Positions 26,437 to 34,096 of a stretch of 64,000 nt of DNA are shown piece by piece; the first letter of the stretch is position 1, and each line of letters begins with the position of its first letter. Source of the stretch: Chryseobacterium echinoideorum (GTDB taxonomy: Bacteria > Bacteroidota > Bacteroidia > Flavobacteriales > Weeksellaceae); the NCBI RefSeq assembly GCF_007474535.1, contig NZ_VKNW01000002.1, positions 248,001-312,000 of the forward strand, written 5' to 3'. The translations under genes were made by a program, and so were the position numbers. A model generated the notes under the pieces. The model was not told the DNA's origin. It made no database searches and saw nothing but the letters and a program-made list of their open reading frames with translations.

Positions 26437-28698
26437 TTAGTTATTACTTGCTGTTTTTATTTCAGTTGTTTTAATATCGGTACCTAATCTTTGTAAGTAG
26501 GCAATCAAAGCAACAATTTCTTTTTTCTCAAGTTCACCTTTTGGTCTCTTTGCATATTCATTTTTCAAATCTGCAGCTTCCACAAAGATGTCTTTTACAA
26601 TATTCGCAGCCTGATTATCTGCCCATTTATCAGCAGAGTCAATCTGAGCTTTTGTGTAAGGAACATCATATACCTGTTTCATGAAAACAATTTTATCTAC
26701 CATTTTTGAACGGTCTAAATTGTTTGAAATCAACCAAGGATAACGAGGCATGATAGAGCCTGCTGATGTAGATCTCGGATTGTACATGTGCTTATAATGC
26801 CAAGAACTTGGGTTTTTACCTCCTTCTCTGTGTAAATCCGGTCCTGTTCTTTTAGAGCCCCACAAGAATGGTCTGTCGTATACAAATTCGCCAGCTTTGG
26901 AATATTGTCCGTTTTTACCGTTAAATCTTACGATCTCATCTCTGAATGGTCTTACCATTTGTGAGTGACAGGCATTACAACCTTCGCGGATATAGAGATC
27001 TCTACCTTCCAGTTCAAGCGGAGAGTATGGTTTTACTGCTGAAATTGTTGGTACACTTTTCTTTAATGAAAGCGTCGGAATAATTTCTACCATACTTCCT
27101 ATAGAAATTGCTACGAAAGATAAAATACCTAATAATAGAGGCATTCTTTCCAGCCAAAGGTGAGTACCTTCTCCCTCTTTTCTCTTGTTGCTGATGTTTG
27201 CCAGTGCAGGAGCTTCCGCAGGAACTTCTTTTTGGAATGATCCTTTTTTAATAGTCATATAGGCATTAACAACCATTAAAAGACCTCCTGAAAGATAGAA
27301 TAACCCTCCTACAAATCTCATTTTATAATATGGAATAATAGCTGTAACAGTATCTAACCAGTTTTTCCATAGCAGAGTTCCGTCCGGATTAAACTGTTTC
27401 CACATCAAACCTTGTGTAAATCCTGCAATATACATTGGGACTGCATAGAAAATGATTCCTAAAGTACCTAACCAGAAATGCCAGTTAGCTAGTTTTACAG
27501 ACCAAAGTTTTGTTCTCCACATGATAGGGATCAAATAGTAAATAACACCAAATGCCATGAAACCATTCCATCCTAAAGCACCCAAATGTACGTGTCCGAT
27601 TACCCAGTCGGTGAAGTGACCGATTTTATTGATGTTTTTTGTAGCCAAAAGCGGTCCTTCAAAAGTTGCCATTCCATAACAGGTAACAGCTACAACAAAG
27701 AATTTAAGAATAGGATTTTCTCTTACTTTGTCCCAAGCTCCTCTTAAAGTTAATAAACCGTTAAGCATTCCGCCCCATGATGGTGCTATAAGCATAATTG
27801 AGAAACCTGTTCCCACCGCTTGAGCCCATGCCGGTAAAGCAGTATACTGAAGGTGGTGAGGTCCTGCCCAAATGTATACGAATATTAATGACCAGAAGTG
27901 AATGATTGATAATTTATATGAAAACACTGGTCTGTCTGCTGCTTTTGGTAAGAAGTAATACATCAAACCAAGAACTGGTGTTGTCAATACAAATGCAACA
28001 GCATTGTGACCATACCACCATTGTACGATAGCATCTTTTACTCCAGCGTAGGCAGAGTATGATTTCCATCCTGTGAATGATAAAGGAACCTCAAGATTAT
28101 TGAAGATATGAAGCATGGCAACTGCGATCCATGTCCCGATATAGAACCAAATAGCAACGTAAAGGTGACGAACTCTTCTTTTTCCTATTGTTAAAAACAT
28201 GTTGATCCCGAAAATTACCCATGAGAAAGTAATCAGAATATCAATTGGCCACTCATGCTCAGCATATTCTTTAGAGGTATTGATCCCCATAAAGAATGTG
28301 ATGAAAGTAGCAACGATCATGATCTGCCATGTCCAGAAGTGGATCCATGAAAGCGTATCGCTATACATTCTTGTTTTTAGAAGTCTCTGTAGTGAGTAAT
28401 AAACTCCCACATAAACAATGTTACAAACGAATGCAAAAATTACCGTTGTGGTGTGAAGCATTCTGATTCTTCCAAAACCTAATGCACCGTTGGTATTAAT
28501 TAAGCCTTGTATGTTTCCTGACGCCAGACTTTTGATTGTTTCGTCATCGGTCCCGAACAAAAATTCAGGCAATTCAGGATAGAAAAGCATCAATGCTGCT
28601 GTAAGCCCGAATACGAAACCAATAATTCCAAAAACTATGGTTGCGTATAGGAATGCACGAACAATATTGTTGTCATAACTAAACTTTTGTGTCTCCAT
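26437..28698 (-). CDS. ccoN: Fused cbb3-type cytochrome c oxidase subunits I and II (CcoNO)
   Basis: 753 residues. The first ~490 are the heme-copper oxidase subunit I: many transmembrane helices with the expected histidines (MLHTTTVIFAF, WWYGHNAVAF, GPHHLQYTA, GHVHLGALGWNG). The last ~230 are subunit II (CcoO): a membrane anchor, then heme c motif CNACH at 574-578 in the characteristic CNACHSQMVRPFRDE. In many bacteria ccoN and ccoO are separate genes; the fusion is typical of Bacteroidota. This enzyme reduces O2 to water at low oxygen and pumps protons. It begins 5 bases after ccoS. Confidence 0.95.
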   Translation of the reverse strand: METQKFSYDNNIVRAFLYATIVFGIIGFVFGLTAALMLFYPELPEFLFGTDDETIKSLASGNIQGLINTNGALGFGRIRMLHTTTVIFAFVCNIVYVGVYYSLQRLLKTRMYSDTLSWIHFWTWQIMIVATFITFFMGINTSKEYAEHEWPIDILITFSWVIFGINMFLTIGKRRVRHLYVAIWFYIGTWIAVAMLHIFNNLEVPLSFTGWKSYSAYAGVKDAIVQWWYGHNAVAFVLTTPVLGLMYYFLPKAADRPVFSYKLSIIHFWSLIFVYIWAGPHHLQYTALPAWAQAVGTGFSIMLIAPSWGGMLNGLLTLRGAWDKVRENPILKFFVVAVTCYGMATFEGPLLATKNINKIGHFTDWVIGHVHLGALGWNGFMAFGVIYYLIPIMWRTKLWSVKLANWHFWLGTLGIIFYAVPMYIAGFTQGLMWKQFNPDGTLLWKNWLDTVTAIIPYYKMRFVGGLFYLSGGLLMVVNAYMTIKKGSFQKEVPAEAPALANISNKRKEGEGTHLWLERMPLLLGILSFVAISIGSMVEIIPTLSLKKSVPTISAVKPYSPLELEGRDLYIREGCNACHSQMVRPFRDEIVRFNGKNGQYSKAGEFVYDRPFLWGSKRTGPDLHREGGKNPSSWHYKHMYNPRSTSAGSIMPRYPWLISNNLDRSKMVDKIVFMKQVYDVPYTKAQIDSADKWADNQAANIVKDIFVEAADLKNEYAKRPKGELEKKEIVALIAYLQRLGTDIKTTEIKTASNN

Positions 28699-28703
28699 AT
28701 TAA

Positions 28704-28928
28704 CTATTCACTTTTTTCTTCAAATTTATTACTATCACCTTTTTTCTTTTCGCTATCGTTGCTCGAAAGGTCTTCTGTTTCCTTGATTTCTTCATTATCA
28801 AAGAGGATTCTCACAGCAGGAGATTCGTCATCTTCAAACTGTCCTTTTCGGGCATACACTATAAATACGACCAGAAAAACGGCAGCCAAAGAAACGCTGC
28901 ACAGGATCATTAAATATAGAATATCCAT
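28704..28928 (-). CDS. ccoS: cbb3 oxidase assembly protein CcoS
   Basis: 74 residues: one N-terminal transmembrane helix (MDILYLMILCSVSLAAVFL), then YARKGQFEDDESPAVRILFD, the conserved CcoS motif, and a charged tail. CcoS is needed to insert heme b and copper into CcoN. It is the first gene downstream of the intergenic promoter at 28960 and sits directly before ccoNO. Confidence 0.9.
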   Translation of the reverse strand: MDILYLMILCSVSLAAVFLVVFIVYARKGQFEDDESPAVRILFDNEEIKETEDLSSNDSEKKKGDSNKFEEKSE

Positions 28929-28959
28929 CTGACAACAAAATTAACCTATTTTCGGGGTT

Positions 28960-28967
28960 CAAATTTA
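28960..28967 (-). promoter_or_regulatory. -7 element of the ccoS-ccoNOQP transcript
   Basis: On the minus strand TAAATTTG, a full match to TAnnTTTG, predicting a start near 28956 and a 28-base leader. No TTTG sits at -33; instead a palindrome (28979-28990) occupies that region, as expected for an activated or regulated promoter. Confidence 0.65.
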
Positions 28968-28978
28968 GTGAAAAATAA

Positions 28979-28990
28979 TGACTTTCGTCA
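28979..28990. promoter_or_regulatory. Candidate Crp/Fnr-type operator at the cco promoter
   Basis: Perfect inverted repeat TGAC-TTTC-GTCA with the N4 spacing of Fnr-like sites (TTGAT-N4-ATCAA). It covers about -23 to -34 of the predicted ccoS promoter. The Crp/Fnr-family gene next to the locus is the obvious candidate binder. Confidence 0.5.
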
Positions 28991-29037
28991 CGAAATACGG
29001 GTTTTGGTTAATTTAAAATCAGTCTAAATAAGCCGGT

Positions 29038-31422
29038 TTAAGCTGGTTTTTTAAAATGCTTTCTACCCAAAATCCATGTTGAAACCGTAGTGAAAGTGAT
29101 GACTGTGATAGAGCTTATCGGCATGATAATAGCGGCAAAGAGTGGGCTCATATTTCCGGTTACAGCGAAACTCAAACCTACAATATTGTAAAGAAAACTG
29201 ATTACGAATGTTAATTTAACAATTGTAATAGAGCCTTTGCAGACATCAAGGTAGTGATTGAGCTGCGTTACTTTTTCTCCATTCATAATCACATCTGAAG
29301 ATGGAGTGAAGCTGTTGCTGTCATCTGAAATTGCAATTCCAACGTTGCTTTGCTTCAGCGCACCTGCGTCATTCAGTCCGTCACCAAGCATGATTACTTT
29401 AGAGCCGTGATTCTGAAGTTTTTGTATGTAGTTTAATTTATCTTCGGGACTTTGATTAAAAGCCATAGAACTACAGTTCGGGATAATTTCTTTCAGCTGA
29501 TTTTCTTCTGACGAATTATCGCCGCTCAAAATGTAAATCTTATATTGAGTAAGTTTGGTAAATAAGTCTTTGAGGTTGTTTCGATACTCATTTTTGAAAA
29601 TAAATTTACCTAAAAACTGGTCGTTTTTGCTGATGTAAACAGCTGTTTCCAGGTTTTTTGACTCTTGATTGTTGTATTTTGCGGAGCCGACTTTATATGA
29701 ATTTCCTCTTATTTGAGCCTCATATCCTTTTCCTGAAATCTCTTCGAAATTTTCAACAGGATAATATTCGTCAGGAACATTCAAAAAGTCATACAGAGAT
29801 TTAGATAATGGGTGATTTGAGTTTTTGACTAAACTTTTAATATTTAATAAATCAAATTCCTGAATATCAGAGCCTTCATATTTTAAATTTGATTTTTTTC
29901 TATGAGTAATTGTTCCTGTTTTATCAAAAACAAGGGTGTCAACTTTAGCAATTTTTTCTATGGTTAAAGTATCTTTTACATAAAACTTGTTTCTGCCTAA
30001 AATCCGCATAATATGTCCGAAAGTAAACGGTGAAGATAGTGCTAAAGCACAAGGACAGGCAATGATAAGAATGGCGGAGACAACCTGGAACATTTTTTCA
30101 AGATCAATAAAATACCAATAAGTTCCTGCAATAAAGGCAATGCCTAAAATGATGAATGTGAAGTATTTACTGATGTTGTTGATCAGTGTATCAAGTCCGG
30201 TTTCATGCTTTTTGAACGCCTCTTTATTCCATAATTGAGTAAGGTAGCTTTGGTCTACGTTTTTGATGACTTCAAGCTCCAGAGAAGAGCCGATCTGTTT
30301 TCCTCCGGCAAAAATTTTATCACCCGGATTTTTAGAGATGCTTACACTTTCACCTGTGATGAAACTGTTGTCTATATTACCGTTTCCGCTGATCAAAATT
30401 GCATCTACAGGAATAATTTCCTGATTTCGCACCAGAATTCTGTCTCCGATTTTAATTTCGGAGAGCAAAATGTTTTCCTGTTTTCCGTTAAAATCAACTT
30501 TCGTTACAGCAATTGGATAAAAGGATTTGTAATCTCTGTCGTAGGATAGTGAGCTGTAGGTTCTCTTTTGGAAAATCTTGCCTAAAAGCATAAAAAATAA
30601 AAGACCGCATAGGGTATCAAAGTAACCGGGACCATAGTCTGTAGCAATCTCGTAGATGCTTCTTCCAAACAAAACGAAAATTCCTAAAACAATAGGGACA
30701 TCAATATTGACAATCTTATTTTTTAAGCCATACCAAGCTGATTTGTAATAATCTGAAGCTGAGTAAAATACAACGGGTACTGATAATAAGAACATTAAAA
30801 TTCTAAATAAACCCTTGTAGTGCTGCATCCATACGTCTTCTCCACCGATATATTCGGGGAATGCCAGAAACATTCCGTTCCCGAAAGCGAAACCTGCAAT
30901 TGCCAGTTTTACTAAAAGCGATTTGTCTAAGTTTTCTTCACTTTTTTCTGCTGTTTCAAGGTTTATGGCTGGTTTGTATCCGAGGTTGGTAAGGAATTTT
31001 GCCAGTTCGCTCAGTTTCAGTTGGGTGTGATCAAAAGAAATCTGAAGTGTTTTTCTGGTAAAATTAACTTGCGAATACTTAATGTCTTTGTGTAGGGTAT
31101 GAAGACTTTCTAAAAGCCAAATGCATGACGAACAATGAATAACGGGGATTCTGAATGTTACCAGACTGGTATTTCCTTCTGAGAAATCTGTTATTCTATC
31201 AAAAATTTCCTGAGTGTCGAGATAATCAAACTGAGATGAGTCGTCATCTGATGGCCTGATTCCTGCTTTTTTATTGAGTTCGTAAAAATTACTTAGATTA
31301 TTGATATTCAGAATTTCATAGACAGATTTGCAGCCTGTGCAGCAGAAAATTTTTTCATCGAAAGAAATTCTCTCCTTTTCTATCTGTTGCCCACAATGAA
31401 AACAGTTTTCGCTCACCTTCAT
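29038..31422 (-). CDS. ccoI: Copper-transporting P-type ATPase CcoI (FixI)
   Basis: 794 residues. N-terminus has a Cys-rich metal site (CFHCGQQIEKE, FCCTGCKSVYEIL), then a heavy-metal-associated domain with HCSSCIW, eight transmembrane segments, the transport motif CPC at 456-458, the phosphorylation site DKTGT with Asp500, the HP motif (NHPLSK) and the late GDGLND. This is the P1B-type pump that exports copper for cbb3 oxidase assembly. It is first of the cco genes on this strand, divergent from the Crp/Fnr-family gene, and 109 bases upstream of ccoS. Confidence 0.92.
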   Translation of the reverse strand: MKVSENCFHCGQQIEKERISFDEKIFCCTGCKSVYEILNINNLSNFYELNKKAGIRPSDDDSSQFDYLDTQEIFDRITDFSEGNTSLVTFRIPVIHCSSCIWLLESLHTLHKDIKYSQVNFTRKTLQISFDHTQLKLSELAKFLTNLGYKPAINLETAEKSEENLDKSLLVKLAIAGFAFGNGMFLAFPEYIGGEDVWMQHYKGLFRILMFLLSVPVVFYSASDYYKSAWYGLKNKIVNIDVPIVLGIFVLFGRSIYEIATDYGPGYFDTLCGLLFFMLLGKIFQKRTYSSLSYDRDYKSFYPIAVTKVDFNGKQENILLSEIKIGDRILVRNQEIIPVDAILISGNGNIDNSFITGESVSISKNPGDKIFAGGKQIGSSLELEVIKNVDQSYLTQLWNKEAFKKHETGLDTLINNISKYFTFIILGIAFIAGTYWYFIDLEKMFQVVSAILIIACPCALALSSPFTFGHIMRILGRNKFYVKDTLTIEKIAKVDTLVFDKTGTITHRKKSNLKYEGSDIQEFDLLNIKSLVKNSNHPLSKSLYDFLNVPDEYYPVENFEEISGKGYEAQIRGNSYKVGSAKYNNQESKNLETAVYISKNDQFLGKFIFKNEYRNNLKDLFTKLTQYKIYILSGDNSSEENQLKEIIPNCSSMAFNQSPEDKLNYIQKLQNHGSKVIMLGDGLNDAGALKQSNVGIAISDDSNSFTPSSDVIMNGEKVTQLNHYLDVCKGSITIVKLTFVISFLYNIVGLSFAVTGNMSPLFAAIIMPISSITVITFTTVSTWILGRKHFKKPA

Positions 31423-31436
31423 AAATTATTGACTTA

Positions 31437-31444
31437 CAAAATTA
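31437..31444 (-). promoter_or_regulatory. -7 element of ccoI
   Basis: Minus-strand TAATTTTG, a full match to TAnnTTTG; predicts a start near 31433 and a leader of about 11 bases. No clear -33 TTTG. Confidence 0.55.
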
Positions 31445-31455
31445 TAACAATTTTT

Positions 31456-31487
31456 TTTGTTTATCGGATTAAAATGTTCTATTTTTG
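31456..31487 (+). promoter_or_regulatory. Bacteroidota-type promoter of the Crp/Fnr-family gene
   Basis: TTTG at 31456-31459, a 20-base spacer, TATTTTTG at 31480-31487. Predicted start near 31491, which supports the ATG at 31506 over the one at 31494. Confidence 0.7.
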
Positions 31488-31499
31488 TGATAAATGTCA
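31488..31499. promoter_or_regulatory. Possible autoregulatory Crp/Fnr-type site
   Basis: TGAT-AAAT-GTCA, one mismatch from the TGAC-N4-GTCA palindrome at the cco promoter, lying over the predicted transcript start of the regulator's own gene. A site there would suit repression. Confidence 0.35.
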
Positions 31500-31505
31500 T
31501 ATAAA

Positions 31506-32219
31506 ATGTCGCAGGAACAACAGATTGCCATTGAAGAAAGATTTGCAAGAGTTTTCAATGATAATTCATTCAAAGAAAGGCTCAGCAGTGCAGATTTTGA
31601 AAGATATATTAAAGCTAAAAAAAAGCTGACTTTCGGAAAGCACGATATTATTTTTGATGATGGAGAAGCACCAAAAGGTGTTTTTGTTCTAGAAAAAGGG
31701 GCAGCAAAGCTTTCAAAATCCGGAGCTTTCGGAAAAGATCAGATTCTCAGATTCATTAAAGAAGGTGATATCTTGGGATACCGATCTCTGCTTTGTGGTG
31801 AAAATTTTCAGGCAAAAGCTGAAGCAATGACCGACATTGAAGCTACCTTTTTACCGGCTGACGTTTTTATGTATCTTCTTGAGGTAGATTCTCAGCTGTC
31901 CTTTGTAATGCTTCAAAAGATTTCTTACGAGCTGGGAGAATCTTCCAATACCATTACTTTTTTAGCGCAAAAAACAGTGAGAGAAAGGCTTGCCGAAATT
32001 TTACTGCTTCTTGAACAAAAATTGGGTACTGATCCTGAAGGTTTCATCAAAATTTCTTTAACGAGAGAAGAAATTGCCAACATTATTGGTACTGCTACGG
32101 AGAGTGCCATCAGATTGATTTCCGAATTTAAAGGAGATCAGCTTATTGAAGTCGATGGCAGAAATATCAAAATTCTTAATCACGAAAAATTAATGAAGCT
32201 CGGTCACGTTGTTTTGTAA
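31506..32219 (+). CDS. Crp/Fnr-family transcriptional regulator
   Basis: 237 residues from the ATG at 31506. Residues about 25-145 form a cyclic-nucleotide-binding-type beta roll (GEAPKGVFVLEKGAAKLSK, ILRFIKEGDILGYRSLL); residues about 160-237 a Crp-type winged helix (LTREEIANIIGTATESAIRL recognition region). It has no N-terminal cysteine cluster and only one cysteine overall, so it is not a 4Fe-4S Fnr. Divergent from ccoI, it probably controls the oxidase genes; its signal (a ligand, heme or NO) cannot be told. A strong terminator follows. Confidence 0.85.
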   Translation: MSQEQQIAIEERFARVFNDNSFKERLSSADFERYIKAKKKLTFGKHDIIFDDGEAPKGVFVLEKGAAKLSKSGAFGKDQILRFIKEGDILGYRSLLCGENFQAKAEAMTDIEATFLPADVFMYLLEVDSQLSFVMLQKISYELGESSNTITFLAQKTVRERLAEILLLLEQKLGTDPEGFIKISLTREEIANIIGTATESAIRLISEFKGDQLIEVDGRNIKILNHEKLMKLGHVVL

Positions 32220-32228
32220 ATAATACGA

Positions 32229-32266
32229 GATGATTGATTATTAATAAATCAATCATCATTTTTTTT
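32229..32266 (+). terminator. Rho-independent terminator after the Crp/Fnr-family gene
   Basis: Perfect 11-bp stem GATGATTGATT/AATCAATCATC with a 7-base loop and eight or more T. Confidence 0.88.
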
Positions 32267-32275
32267 ATGAGCAAA

Positions 32276-32288
32276 ATTTGTGACAAAT
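32276..32288. promoter_or_regulatory. Palindrome upstream of panB
   Basis: ATTTGTGACAAAT is a perfect 13-base odd palindrome, 43 bases before the panB ATG. Crp-family half-sites of the TTGT/ACAA kind look like this, but chance is possible in AT-rich spacers. Confidence 0.3.
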
Positions 32289-32330
32289 ATGGTTTTTCTT
32301 ATTTATTAAATATCAATCATCTCTTATACT

Positions 32331-33146
32331 ATGTCTGTACATTCTGAAATAAAAAAAGTTACGACTGAGACCTTACGAAAAATGAAATTCGATAAGGAAA
32401 AAATCACCATGCTTACCGCTTACGATTTTACTACTGCAAAAATGGTGGATGCAGGAGGGATAGACACTGTATTGATCGGTGATTCTGCGGCAAATGTAAT
32501 GGCGGGTTTTGAAACAACGCTTCCTATAACACTGGATCAGATGATTTATCATACGCAGAGTGTCGTAAGAGGGATAGACAGGGCGCTAATTGTGGCGGAT
32601 CTTCCATTCGGAACTTACCAAAGCAACCCGGATAAAGCACTGGAATCTGCTGTAAGAATGATGAAAGAAGGTGGGGCTCATGCTGTTAAAATTGAAGGAG
32701 GAAAAGAGATTTCAAAATCTATTAAAAAAATTATCAATGCGGGTATTCCGATTATGGGGCATTTAGGCTTGACTCCGCAGTCTATTTATCAGTTCGGAAC
32801 ATATAAAGTGAGAGCCAAGGAAGAGGCTGAAGCAGAAAAGCTGATCAATGATGCAAAACTGCTTGAGGAATTGGGGTGTTTCGCTGTTGTTTTAGAAAAA
32901 ATCCCTGCTGATTTGGCTAAAAAAGTTACCGAGAGTATCACCATTCCAACTATCGGAATAGGAGCCGGACCGGATTGTGACGGGCAGGTTTTGGTGTATC
33001 ACGACATGATCGGTATGAATAAAGGTTTTTCACCGAAGTTTTTGAGAAGGTATTTAGATTTATACACAGAAATTACCGGAGCGGTTTCGCAGTTTGTACA
33101 AGATGTAAAGACATCGGATTTTCCAAATAAAAATGAAAGCTATTAA
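32331..33146 (+). CDS. panB: 3-methyl-2-oxobutanoate hydroxymethyltransferase
   Basis: 271 residues, the usual PanB length. Catalyses the methylenetetrahydrofolate-dependent hydroxymethylation of 3-methyl-2-oxobutanoate to ketopantoate, the first pantothenate/CoA step, in the cytoplasm. Family motifs are present: MLTAYDFTTAKMVDAGG, LIGDSAANVMAG (metal Asp), DLPFGTYQ, AVKIEGG, IMGHLGLTPQS and the acid VLEKIP followed by TIGIGAGPDCDGQVLVYHD. The stop overlaps the next ATG (TAATG), so a small membrane protein is coupled to it. No other pan gene is in the window. Confidence 0.95.
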   Translation: MSVHSEIKKVTTETLRKMKFDKEKITMLTAYDFTTAKMVDAGGIDTVLIGDSAANVMAGFETTLPITLDQMIYHTQSVVRGIDRALIVADLPFGTYQSNPDKALESAVRMMKEGGAHAVKIEGGKEISKSIKKIINAGIPIMGHLGLTPQSIYQFGTYKVRAKEEAEAEKLINDAKLLEELGCFAVVLEKIPADLAKKVTESITIPTIGIGAGPDCDGQVLVYHDMIGMNKGFSPKFLRRYLDLYTEITGAVSQFVQDVKTSDFPNKNESY

Positions 33147-33472
33147 TGAGAAATAATTTACAGGCAGCTCAGGGAATTCTGTCAATTTTAGCCATCATCT
33201 GTATTGCAGTGGGTTGGTTTAATCTTTTTTCGGAGGATATTAATTCTTTTCTTTCCAGAAGATTGTTTTATATCCTTATAGGACTAAGTTTTATTTTACA
33301 GGCTCCGCTTTTAGTTAATACTAAATTTACCTATCCGATGTATGCAGCTGCTGCATTATGTATTATCGGTGCTGCATTACCATTAGATTCCAGCTTTGCC
33401 TCTATCAAAACATTAGGTCTTTTGGGAGGTGTTGTTATTTCTTTTACCAACAGGTCGCAGATGAGACAATAA
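33146..33472 (+). CDS. Small integral membrane protein coupled to panB
   Basis: 108 residues with about four hydrophobic helices (GILSILAIICIAVGWFNLF, FYILIGLSFILQAPLL, MYAAAALCIIGAAL, LGLLGGVVISF). No recognised family and no catalytic motifs. Its ATG overlaps the panB stop, implying translational coupling, but a functional link to pantothenate is only suggested by that. A perfect hairpin terminator follows. Confidence 0.7.
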   Translation: MRNNLQAAQGILSILAIICIAVGWFNLFSEDINSFLSRRLFYILIGLSFILQAPLLVNTKFTYPMYAAAALCIIGAALPLDSSFASIKTLGLLGGVVISFTNRSQMRQ

Positions 33473-33492
33473 ATAAATCATTTAATAATTAA

Positions 33493-33540
33493 AAAAAACA
33501 TCCGTTAAAGCTATTTAGATAGCTTTAACGGATGTTTTTT
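33493..33540. terminator. Bidirectional rho-independent terminator
   Basis: Perfect stem running from AAAAAACATCC through GTTAAAGCTAT, mirrored by ATAGCTTTAAC and GGATGTTTTTT, with a TTAG loop, between convergent genes; A- and T-runs serve both strands. Confidence 0.92.
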
Positions 33541-33883
33541 AGATCAATTCTTCATCCTGAAAATATTGGATAATTGCTTTTTTCATCAAAAGCTGCTGTT
33601 CGTTGGGTTTTAATTCCGGGAGTTTTTCTACTTCCTCAAAATGAGGATAACCATCATCATCGTAATGCGAAAATTTAAAATATCCGAAGGGCTCCAGCAA
33701 ACGGCAGACTGCTATGTGAAGGAGATTTACCTTATCGTCTTTAGTATATTTCTGCTGTCCGCTTCCAAGTTCCTGAACTCCAATTAAAAAGAGATAGGTT
33801 TCAATTGGTGCATTTTTTTCGGTATCAAAATTTTCAATGAAAAACTGTTCTATTTTTTGCCAGTATTCTGATTCGTTGATCAT
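33539..33883 (-). CDS. Conserved hypothetical cytoplasmic protein
   Basis: 114 residues, no signal or membrane segment, acidic and helical (YWQKIEQFFIENFDTEKNAP, ETYLFLIGVQELGSG, LLHIAVCRLLEPFGYF). A short HYDDDGYPHFEEVEKLPEL segment follows. It looks like a small uncharacterised protein seen in flavobacteria; no function is proposed. The next two genes downstream in transcription order are upstream on the map: a 62-residue membrane peptide and oligopeptidase B precede it on the same strand, so it may be the last gene of their transcript. Confidence 0.7.
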   Translation of the reverse strand: MINESEYWQKIEQFFIENFDTEKNAPIETYLFLIGVQELGSGQQKYTKDDKVNLLHIAVCRLLEPFGYFKFSHYDDDGYPHFEEVEKLPELKPNEQQLLMKKAIIQYFQDEELI

Positions 33884-33901
33884 AATTTTATCAGTTAATT
33901 A

Positions 33902-34090
33902 TCATTTTTCATTTGCTGTATCTTTCTTTGAGTTTTCCTGATCCTGTTTTCTGGCAAGATCAAGCAACTCACCAAATTTTTGATTTTTCCTTTCCTGTGC
34001 GTATTCTTGTTTTTCAATCCTTTTTATTTTACTTTTCTGAAAAAGATAATAAGAAATAAAAAGACAGAGAAAGATAATTGCCCATGTCAT
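33902..34090 (-). CDS. Small single-helix membrane protein
   Basis: 62 residues: one N-terminal transmembrane helix (WAIIFLCLFISYYLF) and a charged, probably coiled-coil cytoplasmic tail (KIKRIEKQEYAQERKNQKFG). No family recognised. It lies 6 bases after oligopeptidase B and 18 before the next gene, so it is likely cotranscribed. Short length lowers certainty, but composition and spacing look genuine. Confidence 0.6.
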   Translation of the reverse strand: MTWAIIFLCLFISYYLFQKSKIKRIEKQEYAQERKNQKFGELLDLARKQDQENSKKDTANEK

Positions 34091-34096
34091 CGTTTT

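Noticed and set aside
31506..32219. Annotating the Crp/Fnr-family protein as an oxygen-sensing Fnr
   Set aside because: The N-terminal cysteine cluster required for the 4Fe-4S centre is missing; only one cysteine is present.
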